NCBI GenBank assembly: GCA_023399215.1
Contig: JAEWQJ010000026.1
Location: 217,580 to 281,579 of the forward strand
Reading direction: 5' to 3'
DNA: 64,000 nt
DNA from: Methanobacteriota archaeon
GTDB lineage: Archaea; Halobacteriota; Methanosarcinia; Methanosarcinales; Methanosarcinaceae
Positions 37,890 to 47,057 of this stretch are shown piece by piece; the first letter of the stretch is position 1; every line of letters begins with the position of its first letter. The position numbers and the translations under genes were made by a program. The notes under the pieces are model-generated. The model saw nothing but the letters and a program-made list of their open reading frames with translations. It was not told the origin of the DNA and searched no databases.

Positions 37890-38643
37890 AGAAAACTGTC
37901 TAGAGACCTGTTGAGTTTTGCCGATTTCGGCAGAAATGAACAGATATAAAGGTTCCTGTCTCAGGGAGGAGAAATCCGAATTTCTTGAAAACTGAGGTAT
38001 GGTATAACTTGAGTTGTGTTCTCAGTTTGTCCTTCTATTTTTCATCTTATCAGGCATCGATTTTTCACATCTACTCATATATTAAGGTAAATTCATCCAT
38101 TTTTATTTTCATTTCTGAAATTATTTTTCTAAATGCCTCATAGTTTTATATTACATTGTAAGGGTTTGTAATAATAATGTTTTAAAACTTATTAAAAAAT
38201 TCTAATTTAACCCTGGCACTAAAAATTGAAATATTTTATGAATTCATCGCTTCATATGAAAACCCATATCACAGTCGGTTATTAATCAAGAAAACTGTTT
38301 CAACCCTAACTTTTAGTAATAAATCTCCAATTTTTTGTTTTTTACAGAAAAATAAGGTATAAACTGCTCTGGCTGAAAAGTCCCTTTCTATGGCATTTCT
38401 CCAGAAAAACGTATGAAGCCCTGCATAAAAAAATATTTTCTAAAGATAAATACCTATTTATAAAAGAGCCCCCAAGTTTGCTTGATGAGTTTATCTCTTA
38501 AATCAAAATTTGATCTTTGAACTTAGTCTCTAAAAACCAATTGAGCTTCTTATACGAAAGATCAAAACTGAAAATCTTTGATTATCAGGAATTAAATGGG
38601 GTTTGGAATAGGCTCGAAACAGAATACTAATCAAGGTGTCAGT

Positions 38644-39798
38644 ATGTCCGAAAAGAATTCCAATTTTTGTCCTCTGGAAAAGGAAGGCGGTTCCGAGAAA
38701 CCGCATGAAAATACTCAAAAAAATGGACTTTTCAATTTTCTCCATCGTCTTCACGCTCATTCTCATGGTCACTCACGTACCCATTCCCATGAACACTCCC
38801 ATGAACACTCTCACGGGCACAGCCACACTCATGGAACTGTTGACCCTTCCATACTTGCTACTAACAAAGGTCTTTGGGCAGTAAAATGGTCATTTATCGG
38901 GCTGATGATCACAGCCGTTCTGCAGATTTTCATCGTTTTTATCTCGGGAAGTGTTGCCCTTCTTGCCGACACCATCCACAACTTCGGAGATGCTTCAACT
39001 GCAATTCCTCTTGCAATAGCTTTTTCCCTGGCCAGAAGAAAACCAAGCAAACGCTTTTCCTACGGATACGGAAGGGTAGAGGACCTCGCAGGTATAATCG
39101 TTGTTCTTCTTATCCTTTTCAGTGCTGTTGTTGCGGGTTATGAGTCTGTGAACCGCTTCTTAAACCCTCAGCCAGTAGAACATTTGCAGGCTGTAGTTAT
39201 TGCCGCAATTATAGGCTGTATCGGAAACGAGGTTGTGGCCCAGTTCAGGATGAAAATTGGAAAGGAAATAGGGAGTGCAGCCCTTATTGCAGATGGATAC
39301 CATGCCCGAATAGATGGTATTACCAGCCTTGCAGTTCTTATCGGAGCCATCGGCATCTGGCTTGGGTACCCTATCATTGACCCTCTCATTGGACTGCTAA
39401 TCACAATCAGTATCCTCAAAATAGTCCTTGATTCGAGCAAGCTTGTGTTTACCCGCCTTCTTGACGGTGTTGAGCCTGAAATCATAGATAAAGTAAAAAA
39501 CATTACTGAAAGTGTAGATGGGGTCTGTGAAGTCACGGACCTTAGAGTCCGCTGGATCGGACACCGACTCCATGCAGAGATCAATGCTTCAGTTTCTCCT
39601 TCTCTTTCGGTTGGAGAGGGACATGAAATCGCCAACGCCATAAGAGAGAAACTTCTTGAAAACTTCTCATATCTTTCCGGCACCACTATCCATGTGGATC
39701 CTCTCACAGCCTCAGGGGAGTGCTGCCACTACGGATCTGAGAACCCGGAAATACTGCATGGTAAACAAAAACAGGTTTTGAATGCCTGTTCCCAGTGA
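38644..39798 (+). CDS. CDF family divalent metal exporter, His-rich N-terminus
   Basis: The 384-residue protein is a cation diffusion facilitator of the CzcD/ZitB type. The cytoplasmic N-terminus has a dense His stretch (HAHSHGHSRTHSHEHSHEHS and more, about 36-62). Metal-site motifs are LLADTIHNFGD in helix 2 and LIADGYHARID in helix 5 (HxxxD in each). Six membrane helices lie at about 80-280, and the C-terminal domain contains VDGVCEVTDLRVRWIGHRLH. It probably exports Zn2+ or a related ion against protons. The ATG at 38644 has AGGTG five bases upstream; the frame opens at 38596 without such a signal. Confidence 0.93.
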   Translation: MSEKNSNFCPLEKEGGSEKPHENTQKNGLFNFLHRLHAHSHGHSRTHSHEHSHEHSHGHSHTHGTVDPSILATNKGLWAVKWSFIGLMITAVLQIFIVFISGSVALLADTIHNFGDASTAIPLAIAFSLARRKPSKRFSYGYGRVEDLAGIIVVLLILFSAVVAGYESVNRFLNPQPVEHLQAVVIAAIIGCIGNEVVAQFRMKIGKEIGSAALIADGYHARIDGITSLAVLIGAIGIWLGYPIIDPLIGLLITISILKIVLDSSKLVFTRLLDGVEPEIIDKVKNITESVDGVCEVTDLRVRWIGHRLHAEINASVSPSLSVGEGHEIANAIREKLLENFSYLSGTTIHVDPLTASGECCHYGSENPEILHGKQKQVLNACSQ

Positions 39799-40008
39799 AG
39801 TCCTATGAAATTTTAGGTTTGGTTGACACTTTATTGTAAAAAACTTAGATTTCTAATAGGCTGTCGTAATTTCGTCATAAGGTTCCGGTGAACTTGCCGG
39901 AACCTTCAGCTATTTTCAAGTAAAAAATGCAGTAATTTTTCCACAAAACAACCAAATACATTCCAACCTAATCGCAAAATACAGAGGCTTGAACTCGACC
40001 ACTCCAGT
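39799..40008. other. Convergent gap with likely terminator
   Basis: The gap lies between convergent genes. AAGGTTCCGGTGAACTTGCC with GGAACCTT (39880-39905) forms an AAGGTTCCGG...CCGGAACCTT hairpin followed by TTTTC on the plus strand. It may end the CDF transcript and, read on the other strand, the YkgJ transcript. Confidence 0.6.
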
Positions 40009-40686
40009 TTAAAGTAAAAAAATGGGGTCTTCAACTTTCGGACCGAAATCCTGACCGAAATCAACACACAGACTGGTAGTTTCGATCTCAGCCTTCTGCA
40101 AATTCAACAATTCGTCCAGAGAAAAAACTGCATACTTATTTTTTCCACGCCTGTATTCTTTCAATTTATCGTAGTTAAAGCAGAGATTATCATAGCTAGT
40201 TACATGCCTTAACCATTCTATTGGAATTGCAAGGCTTGACAAAAGCGGTATGGCAGTTTCAAAATAAAGCCTGCAAGCTTTTTTTCTTGACAGCTTACAC
40301 CAGTTATCTATTGTAAAATTTATTTTATCATCTTCAAGAGTAAGAACTAAAGGGTAGATTTTACAGAATATAGGCTTAAAATCCCGACATTCACATTCTG
40401 TATTTTCGTCACTTAAAAATGGACACAACTTTCCTAATTTTAATACATATATTAAAGTTCCATCATCCATTTTCAGAGCATCAAGGTAGCGAATTTTAAA
40501 CTCCGAAACGTTAATACCCATTTTTTCTGCCATATACTCTTCTTCCCCAGGCAATAGAGTTCCGATTTTATTATGCTCGCACGCTCCACCACATTCATTG
40601 CAGATTTTAAAAGTATTTTGAGTACTTCCACTGAATATCTTGTGAAAGTATTCATACGTTTGCATTGGTATTTTCTTATATAACAC
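40009..40686 (-). CDS. YkgJ-type cysteine-cluster protein
   Basis: The 225-residue protein has the cysteine pattern of the YkgJ family (PF03692-like, putative metal chelators): CNECGGACEH near 28, CPFLSDENTECECRDFKP near 88 and FCKIYPLVLTLEDD near 106, with further cysteines later (NWCKLSRKKAC). Family members are thought to bind Zn or an Fe-S cluster; no reaction is known to me. The GTG start at 40686 has AGAGG about seven bases upstream; ATG 40665 would drop seven residues. It is convergent with the CDF exporter, so a shared metal theme is possible but unproven. Confidence 0.8.
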   Translation of the reverse strand: MLYKKIPMQTYEYFHKIFSGSTQNTFKICNECGGACEHNKIGTLLPGEEEYMAEKMGINVSEFKIRYLDALKMDDGTLIYVLKLGKLCPFLSDENTECECRDFKPIFCKIYPLVLTLEDDKINFTIDNWCKLSRKKACRLYFETAIPLLSSLAIPIEWLRHVTSYDNLCFNYDKLKEYRRGKNKYAVFSLDELLNLQKAEIETTSLCVDFGQDFGPKVEDPIFLL

Positions 40687-41324
40687 CCGAAAACCTCTTT
40701 ACAAACTTTTATACATTTTCACGTTATTTGCCTGAAATAGACCTGTAAACCCACTCTTATGGTATTACAATTACATATAATTTTATAAGTAATATATACA
40801 TATATTCCTGATCTTGTTCCTTTTTCTGATACTAAAAAAATAAAAATTAATATACTTTAAATGACTAATTCCGAAATGCCCATCTTACGAAAAAAATAAA
40901 TACTATAAAAGTTTTATAAGAGAACCTCACTTTTGAGTAGTTAAAGTGTAAAAAAATAGATTATATTTAACTTAAAATAAGTGAGACTCGGTACATCTGA
41001 GAATCAGTGAAAAATAAGAAGAATCTTCGGAATATCTGAAATATGCTAGCGAAAATTATTCAGTTCTTATTACTACCTGTCAAATTAAGACCTGTTGAAT
41101 ATAGAAGAAATGACTTTTAATAAAAGAAATATTTCGATCCCAGAAAGAGAATCTGGGACTCAAAAGTGAAGCAGGGAAAAGAAGTTCCTCTGTTATTCCG
41201 TTTTTCTTAAATGACAGGAATGAAAATTTCAAAGGTGTTTCTTCCCTCTCCTTCCGAGAACCGATTTTTCAAGGATTTAAAATTTGAGAAATTAAAAATT
41301 TAAGAAACATTGAGTTATTTGTTT
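40687..41324. other. AT-rich intergenic, no gene
   Basis: No gene is supported. AT-rich up to about 41060. The short GATCCCAGAAAGAGAATCTGGGA segment (in part; 41135-41157) contains inverted TCCCAGA/TCTGGGA and is a small hairpin. Confidence 0.5.
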
Positions 41325-41476
41325 CATTGTTCATTTTTAGATTTTTATGATAGGACTTACGCAGTTAAATCGAAAAACAGCGGCATGGAACCTTAAAATC
41401 CATTGTTCATTTTTAGATTTTGATGATAGGACTTACGCAGTTAAATCGAAAAACAGCGGCATGGAACCTTAAAATC
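41325..41476. repeat. 76-bp tandem duplication carrying the MITE left end
   Basis: The 76 bases at 41325-41400 are repeated at 41401-41476 with a single difference (T to G). Each unit contains flanking DNA and the first 50 bases of MITE copy C. The duplication therefore came after the MITE insertion and is recent. Confidence 0.95.
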
Positions 41477-41553
41477 ATACGTCCTACAATGCTTGTTACA
41501 GAACTGCTCGAACTTTATTTAGCTCATTTAGCTCATTTACTGCATAAGTCCTA
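41427..41553. mobile_element. MITE-like element, family 1, copy C
   Basis: This element is bounded by TAGGACTTACGCAGT and ACTGCATAAGTCCTA, the same ends as copies A and B, but the inside differs (GTTAAATCGAAAAACAGCGG and so on). An extra left end at 41351 is part of the 76-bp duplication. Shared ends with different interiors fit a transposase that recognises only the ends. Confidence 0.82.
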
Positions 41554-41676
41554 TCAAGAAAAACTCCAATAACTTTTAGAGTCTCATTGTTTCTGCAATC
41601 CGATGCGGAGTCTACAAATGGGTCCTTATTAATAGAATTTATCTACAGCTTAGTCCATGGTTAGACCTGTCGACAG

Positions 41677-42051
41677 TTAACAGTTCCAACCGTTGTCCCA
41701 ATCGTCTCCGAACAATCCATTGTCCCAATCGCCTCCCCATTCGTTGTCATAATTGCCTCCCTCGGAATTTCCAAACCAGTTATTCTCTACGAAGTCTAAG
41801 AATTTGTTGCCCAGCTTTTCTTGAGCTACTTTTTTATCAGCCACTTTTTCTTTAGCTGCCCTTTGAATCGGCTTCGCTATGTCTTTAACTTTTTCTTTAG
41901 TTACCTTTTCTTTAAGGTTGCTTTTACATTTGTTGTCACTGACTTTTGAGGTACATGCACTTGCTGATGCAGCAGTCACAGCTACTACAAAAAAGACTGC
42001 AAACAAAATAAAGACTACCTTCTTCATTTTGTTAAATTTTTGGTCTCTCAT
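41677..42051 (-). CDS. Small secreted protein with Trp-Asp-Asn-Gly tail
   Basis: I do not recognise this 124-residue protein. A signal peptide (MKKVVFILFAVFFVVAVTAA, cleavage near ASA-C) is followed by a Cys pair (ACTSKVSDNKC), a Lys/Glu-rich helical part with heptad-like KEKV repeats (about 45-85), and a short tail with Trp and Asp repeats (GGDWDNGLFGDDWDNGWNC). The cysteine after ASA could be a lipid anchor or form a disulfide. I use the ATG at 42051, with GGAG nine bases upstream; two other ATGs are in frame. The tail resembles repeats that bind metal or other cell-wall parts, but this is a guess. Confidence 0.75.
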   Translation of the reverse strand: MRDQKFNKMKKVVFILFAVFFVVAVTAASASACTSKVSDNKCKSNLKEKVTKEKVKDIAKPIQRAAKEKVADKKVAQEKLGNKFLDFVENNWFGNSEGGNYDNEWGGDWDNGLFGDDWDNGWNC

Positions 42052-42670
42052 ATATATCATCTCCATCATTATGCTGGATTCGATACAATTTCACCTTGAC
42101 TGGTTCTTCAATTCACTATTTATTAGCAAATATACTTAATTTAAGAATCAATAATCCATGTATATTTCTGGAAGACTATCTAATTGGTAAACTATATTGC
42201 TTTATTATTTGCCGATAAAAGTGATTTTTTATTGTATCGTTAGTTAATTATTATCCAGCGGATATAATAATTAGAGAAATATAAATTAGAAACCAATATT
42301 AACGAAAATTTGATTTTTTTTATTCAAGATTGTAATAAATAGAAGGGAAAGTACTATTTTTATATAAAGCTTGTTTTATAAAATAGTAATATATCTTTTT
42401 GCGACAAATATGAGTTTAAGCTTATTTTCTGAATTATATTTACTTTTAAAATTCACTTTACTATTTTTTTTATGCGACTGTCCTCTTAGCTTCTTGATAT
42501 TTCCGTATAATCCTTTCATTACAAGAATATTCAATAATAATTTTTACAGTAAAAGGTAATGTATTTATCCAGTTCCGATTACCTGTGTTGAAACATATAA
42601 TTGTGTATATGTATTGTATTAGATAATTAAAGAGTTATATTATATACTTCCCTGCTCTATATCCATTTAT
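42052..42670. other. AT-rich divergent promoter region
   Basis: No gene is supported. TTATATAC at about 42637-42644 lies about 30 bases before the ATG of the PIN-ATPase gene, which lacks a Shine-Dalgarno; the transcript may be leaderless. Confidence 0.45.
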
Positions 42671-44593
42671 ATGGCTGATGAGAAGCGGATATGGAGAATA
42701 GTTCCGGATACAAGCGTGATTATCGACGGGAGGCTTTCATCCCGCATTAGAAGCGGGGATTTCAGGGGTGCTGAAATTATTATTCCCGAAGCTGTGGTAT
42801 CGGAACTTGAGGCCCAGGCAAATAAAGGCAGAGAAATAGGATTTAAAGGGCTTGAAGAACTTCTGGAACTCCGCAAGCTAGCAGAAAAGAATGAAATTCT
42901 CCTTCAGTTCAGTGGGGTTCAGCCCACAATTGAGGAGATTAAACTCTCTAAAGAAGGCAGGATAGATGCCCTTATCCGAAGTACGGCTATTGAGGTAGGA
43001 GGGCTGTTTTTAAGCGAAGACAGGGTACAGTCTCTTATAGCTAAAGCAAAAGGGCTTGATATCGAGTACATGCATCCTAAAGTCCTGGAGCCATCCGAAC
43101 TTCCGCCTCTTAAAGTAGAGCATTTTTTCACTGAAGATACGATGTCTGTACATCTCAAAAACGGAGTGTCTCCTATGGCCAAGAAAGGACCTGTAGGGGA
43201 TATACGTTACGTAAAAATTCGTGACGAACCTGCTACTTCTGCGGAACTTTCCAGTATCTCGAGGGAACTTATCGAAAGAGCCAGACTGGACCCCGAATCC
43301 TTTATCGAGATGTCTTCAAGTGGAGCTACGGTCCTGCAGATCCGGAATATGAGAGTTGCAATTGCTCACCCGCCTTTTTCCGATGATATGGAAATTACGG
43401 TTGTAAGGCCAACTGTGGTTGTGGATCTTGAACATTACCGTCTGAGCGATAAACTCAAAGAGAGGATTGTAAGCCAACGTGGTATTCTTATTGCCGGCCC
43501 ACCTGGAGCCGGGAAGTCTACTTTTGCCGCCGGAGTTGCTCGATACCTGAATGACCGTGGGCAGGTAGTTAAAACTATGGAGTCACCAAGAGACCTCCAA
43601 GTGCCTCCTGAAATCACCCAGTACTCACCTTTGAACGGCAGGATGGAAAATACTGCAGATCTTTTGCTTCTGGTCAGGCCGGATTATACAATCTATGATG
43701 AGGTCCGGAAAACCGGCGATTTCCTGATTTTTGCGGATATGCGGCTTGCGGGCGTGGGAATGATCGGGGTAGTACATGCAACCAGGGCAGTGGACGCAAT
43801 TCAACGCCTGATCGGAAGAGTTGAACTGGGAGTAATTCCCCAGGTAGTAGATACCGTTATTTTCATTGATAAAGGAGAAGTGTCAAAGGTTCTGGTACTT
43901 GAGTTTACCGTCAAGGTTCCTCATGGGATGACCGAGCAGGATCTTGCAAGGCCGGTAATCGTCATTGCCGATTTTGAGACCCGAAAAATCGAATATGAAA
44001 TCTATACCTATGGGGAACAGGTTGTTGTTATGCCAGTAGGGCTTCCTACCGAGCTAAGGAAACCTGCCTGGAAGCTTGCGGAAGAGGAAATAAGAAATGT
44101 TATTGGCAGGTATGCCTCCGGCCCGGTTGAAGTTGAAGTGACTTCAGACGACAGTGCAATCGTAAAGGTCCGGGAAGACGAAGTACGAAAAGTTATTGGC
44201 AAAGGTGGGAATGTCATTGACCGGATCGAAAATGTTCTTGGCCTGCATATTGATGTAAGAGAACTGGAAATCGGAGCCCCAGGAGCTGCAAAAGGCCGGA
44301 AGCATGGAGCTGAAAGCAGAGCTCCCCGAGGGAAACGAAAGACAACCAGCTTTGAGGAAGAGCCCAGTGTTTCTTCTGTTCATCCATTCATCGAAAGAGA
44401 TAAAAAGCACCTTATTCTTGGAGCACCAGAGCTTGCAGGAAAGGATGTGGAAATTTATCTTGAAGACCAGTACCTTTTCAGTGCAACCGTAAGCCGGCAT
44501 GGAGATGTGAAACTCAGGGCAAACTCGGATCTTGCATCTGAAATTCTGGAAGCTCAGGATAAAGGAGAAACAATTGAAATAAGACTGATTTAA
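42671..44593 (+). CDS. PIN-ATPase-KH protein (PilT/VapC-like ATPase)
   Basis: The 640-residue protein joins three parts. An N-terminal PIN domain (about 8-125) has WRIVPDTSVIIDGRLSSRIR and EIIIPEAVVSELEAQAN. A secretion-type ATPase follows with Walker A LIAGPPGAGKSTFAAGVARY near 275 and DYTIYDEVRKTGDFLIFADM as the Walker B region. A KH domain near 500 reads EVRKVIGKGGNVIDRIENVL. This order is known in archaea (COG1855-like). It probably acts on RNA or as a ribonuclease motor; no substrate is known to me. Charged linker and C-terminal 60 residues follow. There is no Shine-Dalgarno before the ATG. Confidence 0.9.
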   Translation: MADEKRIWRIVPDTSVIIDGRLSSRIRSGDFRGAEIIIPEAVVSELEAQANKGREIGFKGLEELLELRKLAEKNEILLQFSGVQPTIEEIKLSKEGRIDALIRSTAIEVGGLFLSEDRVQSLIAKAKGLDIEYMHPKVLEPSELPPLKVEHFFTEDTMSVHLKNGVSPMAKKGPVGDIRYVKIRDEPATSAELSSISRELIERARLDPESFIEMSSSGATVLQIRNMRVAIAHPPFSDDMEITVVRPTVVVDLEHYRLSDKLKERIVSQRGILIAGPPGAGKSTFAAGVARYLNDRGQVVKTMESPRDLQVPPEITQYSPLNGRMENTADLLLLVRPDYTIYDEVRKTGDFLIFADMRLAGVGMIGVVHATRAVDAIQRLIGRVELGVIPQVVDTVIFIDKGEVSKVLVLEFTVKVPHGMTEQDLARPVIVIADFETRKIEYEIYTYGEQVVVMPVGLPTELRKPAWKLAEEEIRNVIGRYASGPVEVEVTSDDSAIVKVREDEVRKVIGKGGNVIDRIENVLGLHIDVRELEIGAPGAAKGRKHGAESRAPRGKRKTTSFEEEPSVSSVHPFIERDKKHLILGAPELAGKDVEIYLEDQYLFSATVSRHGDVKLRANSDLASEILEAQDKGETIEIRLI

Positions 44594-44716
44594 TCTTTAT
44601 TTAGTACTTTTCTTTATTTATTACTTTTCTTTATTTATTTTTATTTATTACTTTTATTTATTACTTTTATTTATTTGTTACTTTTATTTATTACTTTTAT
44701 ATATTTGTTACTTTTT
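44594..44716. repeat. T-rich microsatellite-like tract after the PIN-ATPase gene
   Basis: About 120 bases made of TTTATTTATTACTTT-type words (11-23 base units, irregular). It follows the stop codon directly; the many T-runs may end transcription on the plus strand. Confidence 0.85.
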
Positions 44717-44928
44717 TGGACGTGTCAAAATAATTAGTAGAATAATTGCATTTTTGTGAAAAAAGAAGGAAAGGAGCACATGAGAGATATCTTCACGTAT
44801 TTTCATGCTAAACGAACACAAAATTCATTGAATAACATGCACAAAATTATGAAAGTTATTTCAAGTACCTTCATGCCAAATTATAGGCTTGATAGAGCAT
44901 TTGAGATGTCAATTAGATTTACTTTGAT

Positions 44929-45351
44929 TTATTCAGTAAAACCTATATTCTGCATCCTTTCTGGATATCGAAATAAAGCCATTCCTGTTTTCATTTTTCG
45001 AAAGTTCAATTTCTCATAAAACGGTTCTTTTCCAGGCGAAGCATATAATATGAAATTACATTGCGGAAGTGAGTTCAAAATGTGTTCAACAATTAGACTG
45101 CCTATCTTTTTACCCTGATACTCAGGCAGTACTGCTACATCATAAATTGCAGCTTGATATATTCCATCTGAAATTGCACGCCCAAAACCAATTAGTTTCT
45201 CGTTATCAAAAACAAATATAACAGTATGACTATTTTCAAAGCACCTCTTATGCACATCTCCTTCAAAAGATGCCATATTAACTTCTTTCAATATTTCAGA
45301 TACACGATTCCAGTCAATATTTAAGCAATCATATTGAGTTTTCAGGTTCAT
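44929..45351 (-). CDS. GNAT family N-acetyltransferase
   Basis: The 140-residue protein has the GNAT core: IFVFDNEKLIGFGRAISDGI, AAIYDVAVLPEYQGKKIGSL (acetyl-CoA loop, form Q-G-K-K-I-G) and IVEHILNSLPQCNFILYASP, then FYEKLNFRKM. Such enzymes acetylate small amines or protein N-termini; the substrate is not visible. The ATG at 45351 follows GGAG by about five bases; a longer frame of twenty extra codons has no signal. It lies alone, with T-rich DNA on both sides. Confidence 0.88.
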   Translation of the reverse strand: MNLKTQYDCLNIDWNRVSEILKEVNMASFEGDVHKRCFENSHTVIFVFDNEKLIGFGRAISDGIYQAAIYDVAVLPEYQGKKIGSLIVEHILNSLPQCNFILYASPGKEPFYEKLNFRKMKTGMALFRYPERMQNIGFTE

Positions 45352-45944
45352 TCTACTCCTCAAATAATGGGTATATAGTATAAGCAAATACAAATTATAA
45401 ATTTCGGGCATATTTCAAATCCTGGTCGTGAATTAGTAGATGGTTGATATTTTGTGTTTGAGTATTTTTGCTCATTCACATCTGTTTTTTAAGCTTACCT
45501 GCTTACAGAAAACTGAAGCATACACAAAGCAGAAAATGAGAGCGAAAAGCGAATTTGTGGGTACTCTGGAAAATATCAGCTGATTATTGAGGGACTACCG
45601 TACTTTTTAATCTCTCTGTTTTATTCCTTTCGAGCTACTTTTCCCTTTTTTACGTTATTTTTCTAGTTTCACTTTCAATTTTTTATAATTATGTTTTATT
45701 TTCCTTTTTTGTTATTCTTCTTTTTTCACATTCAGTTTTCCTATATTATGTTTGATTTTTCCTCCTTTATATTATTCTTCTATTTTCGTTCCTTTTTTGT
45801 TCCTTTTTCGTTCTTTCCTTTTGTCATTCTTCTTTTCTGGTTCTGACTTTTTGTGTTATTAATCTTAACAACATGTGAACCTCAAAAATTTTATATAGTC
45901 TCGGGCCTGATTCTGTAGTACAAAATTACGGGGGTAATGGTTAA
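45352..45944. other. Intergenic with long pyrimidine tract
   Basis: From about 45595 to 45870 the plus strand is strongly T- and C-rich (many TTTTC/TTCTT runs), with no frame that has a ribosome binding site. A TATA-like word (TTTTATATAG, about 45890-45899) lies upstream of the next gene. Confidence 0.5.
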
Positions 45945-46802
45945 TTGAATAAGTTACGTCAGGCAGATCCAGAAGTTAGGGAGGATTTGCAGGGAAGAAT
46001 CGAGGTTTTCGATCAGAGCATAAGAAGTTTTGAAAAACGACTCAGGGCAGTCGAGAGACGCCTTTCTATGGAAGCTTCTCCTGAACTGCAAACTGGCAGA
46101 TTTTTCTCAGGAAATTTCTCAGAACTTTTTCCGAGGGAAAATGCAGGAAGCATCGCTGCAAATTCCTCAATTTATCCACAGGTGCCGTCGGTTTCTCCTG
46201 AAGCTTCTATTCGCGGAAATTCTTTTTTCTCGGATTTAGTTCCTTCAGTTTCGGAAGGGAATATTTCAAATTTTGAATTCAGTGCAGTACTTCCTTCGAG
46301 CGAACCTTCGAATTTTTCTAAATTATCCGGGGAAAATTCCTCCGAGATGCCCGGAGCCGATTATAAAATCAAGAGCATAAATGAGGTTTTTTCAAGCCTA
46401 TCCGAAAATCTCCGTTCCCTTCATGCTGCTCTATCCGAGCTTTCGAATTTTACTCATAACAACCTCAAACCCGAAATCGAAAAACTGGATATGGAGTTCC
46501 ATAATCTTAAGGTTCAACAAGATGCAAAAAGTGAATATATAAAGGAACTTGAGTCCCGTGTAGAAATCCTCGAAAACCAGAACAGGCTTACCCTCGGCTC
46601 TATGAAAATTCCTTTTGAGATTTCAGGAATTGCCGGGTCTTCAGCGCTTTTTCTTACAGGCTTCCTTGTCTGGTCAGGTAGATGGGATGTCATAAAATCT
46701 CCTTATTTTTCTGCCGGACTTGCCATACTGATGGCAGGAGCCGTTTTTATGAAGTTTTACATGGCCAACCGCAGGAAGAAAGTATTGACAGGCAAGTTGT
46801 AA
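45945..46802 (+). CDS. Coiled-coil membrane protein, unknown
   Basis: I do not recognise this 285-residue protein. A short coiled coil (about 10-45: RIEVFDQSIRSFEKRLRAVE) is followed by a Ser/Phe/Asn-rich low-complexity part (about 50-135: FFSGNFSELFPREN, NISNFEFSAVLPSS), a longer coiled coil (about 140-220) and two membrane helices at about 227-245 and 252-272 (SPYFSAGLAILMAGAVFMKF). Start is TTG at 45945, with GGGGGT about nine bases upstream. The layout suggests a membrane-anchored rod or spacer facing the cytoplasm. It is alone, after a pyrimidine tract. Confidence 0.7.
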   Translation: MNKLRQADPEVREDLQGRIEVFDQSIRSFEKRLRAVERRLSMEASPELQTGRFFSGNFSELFPRENAGSIAANSSIYPQVPSVSPEASIRGNSFFSDLVPSVSEGNISNFEFSAVLPSSEPSNFSKLSGENSSEMPGADYKIKSINEVFSSLSENLRSLHAALSELSNFTHNNLKPEIEKLDMEFHNLKVQQDAKSEYIKELESRVEILENQNRLTLGSMKIPFEISGIAGSSALFLTGFLVWSGRWDVIKSPYFSAGLAILMAGAVFMKFYMANRRKKVLTGKL

Positions 46803-47057
46803 AATCGAAAAAAAGTCTTTACATTTAAATTAAATTCAAAAATGCTGTTTTATCCTAAAATTATTTCTCTCTTTCAATTTCGCTTATTGCGTTATATATC
46901 GTATGCATGTGGCCCAATACTTTAATCCAACTTTGAATTTGTTTCTTTTACATGATCATTACAAATACCAAAATGGAACTGGAATTTACTCAGTATGTAA
47001 TCTAATAATGCAGTTTTCACTCGAATTGATGTTTAGAAATATGGGGGAGTTTAGAAG
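46803..47057. other. Intergenic, no gene
   Basis: AT-rich spacer. TATA-like words (GTTATATATCG, about 46893-46903) could serve the next gene. No hairpin is clear. Confidence 0.4.

Larger units (their letters stand above)
37022..38643. other. 1.6-kb repeat-rich intergenic region
   Basis: No gene is supported. Besides the arrays listed separately there is a TCCCGGGA...TCCCGGGA hairpin (about 37652-37675) and a CCTTTTcaAAAAAGG hairpin (about 37143-37158). The last 400 bases are AT-rich and should hold the promoter of the CDF gene. Confidence 0.6.

Noticed and set aside
44756..45019. 87-codon plus-strand frame
   Set aside because: It runs antisense into the GNAT gene and shows no conserved text, although GGAG stands before one of its ATGs.
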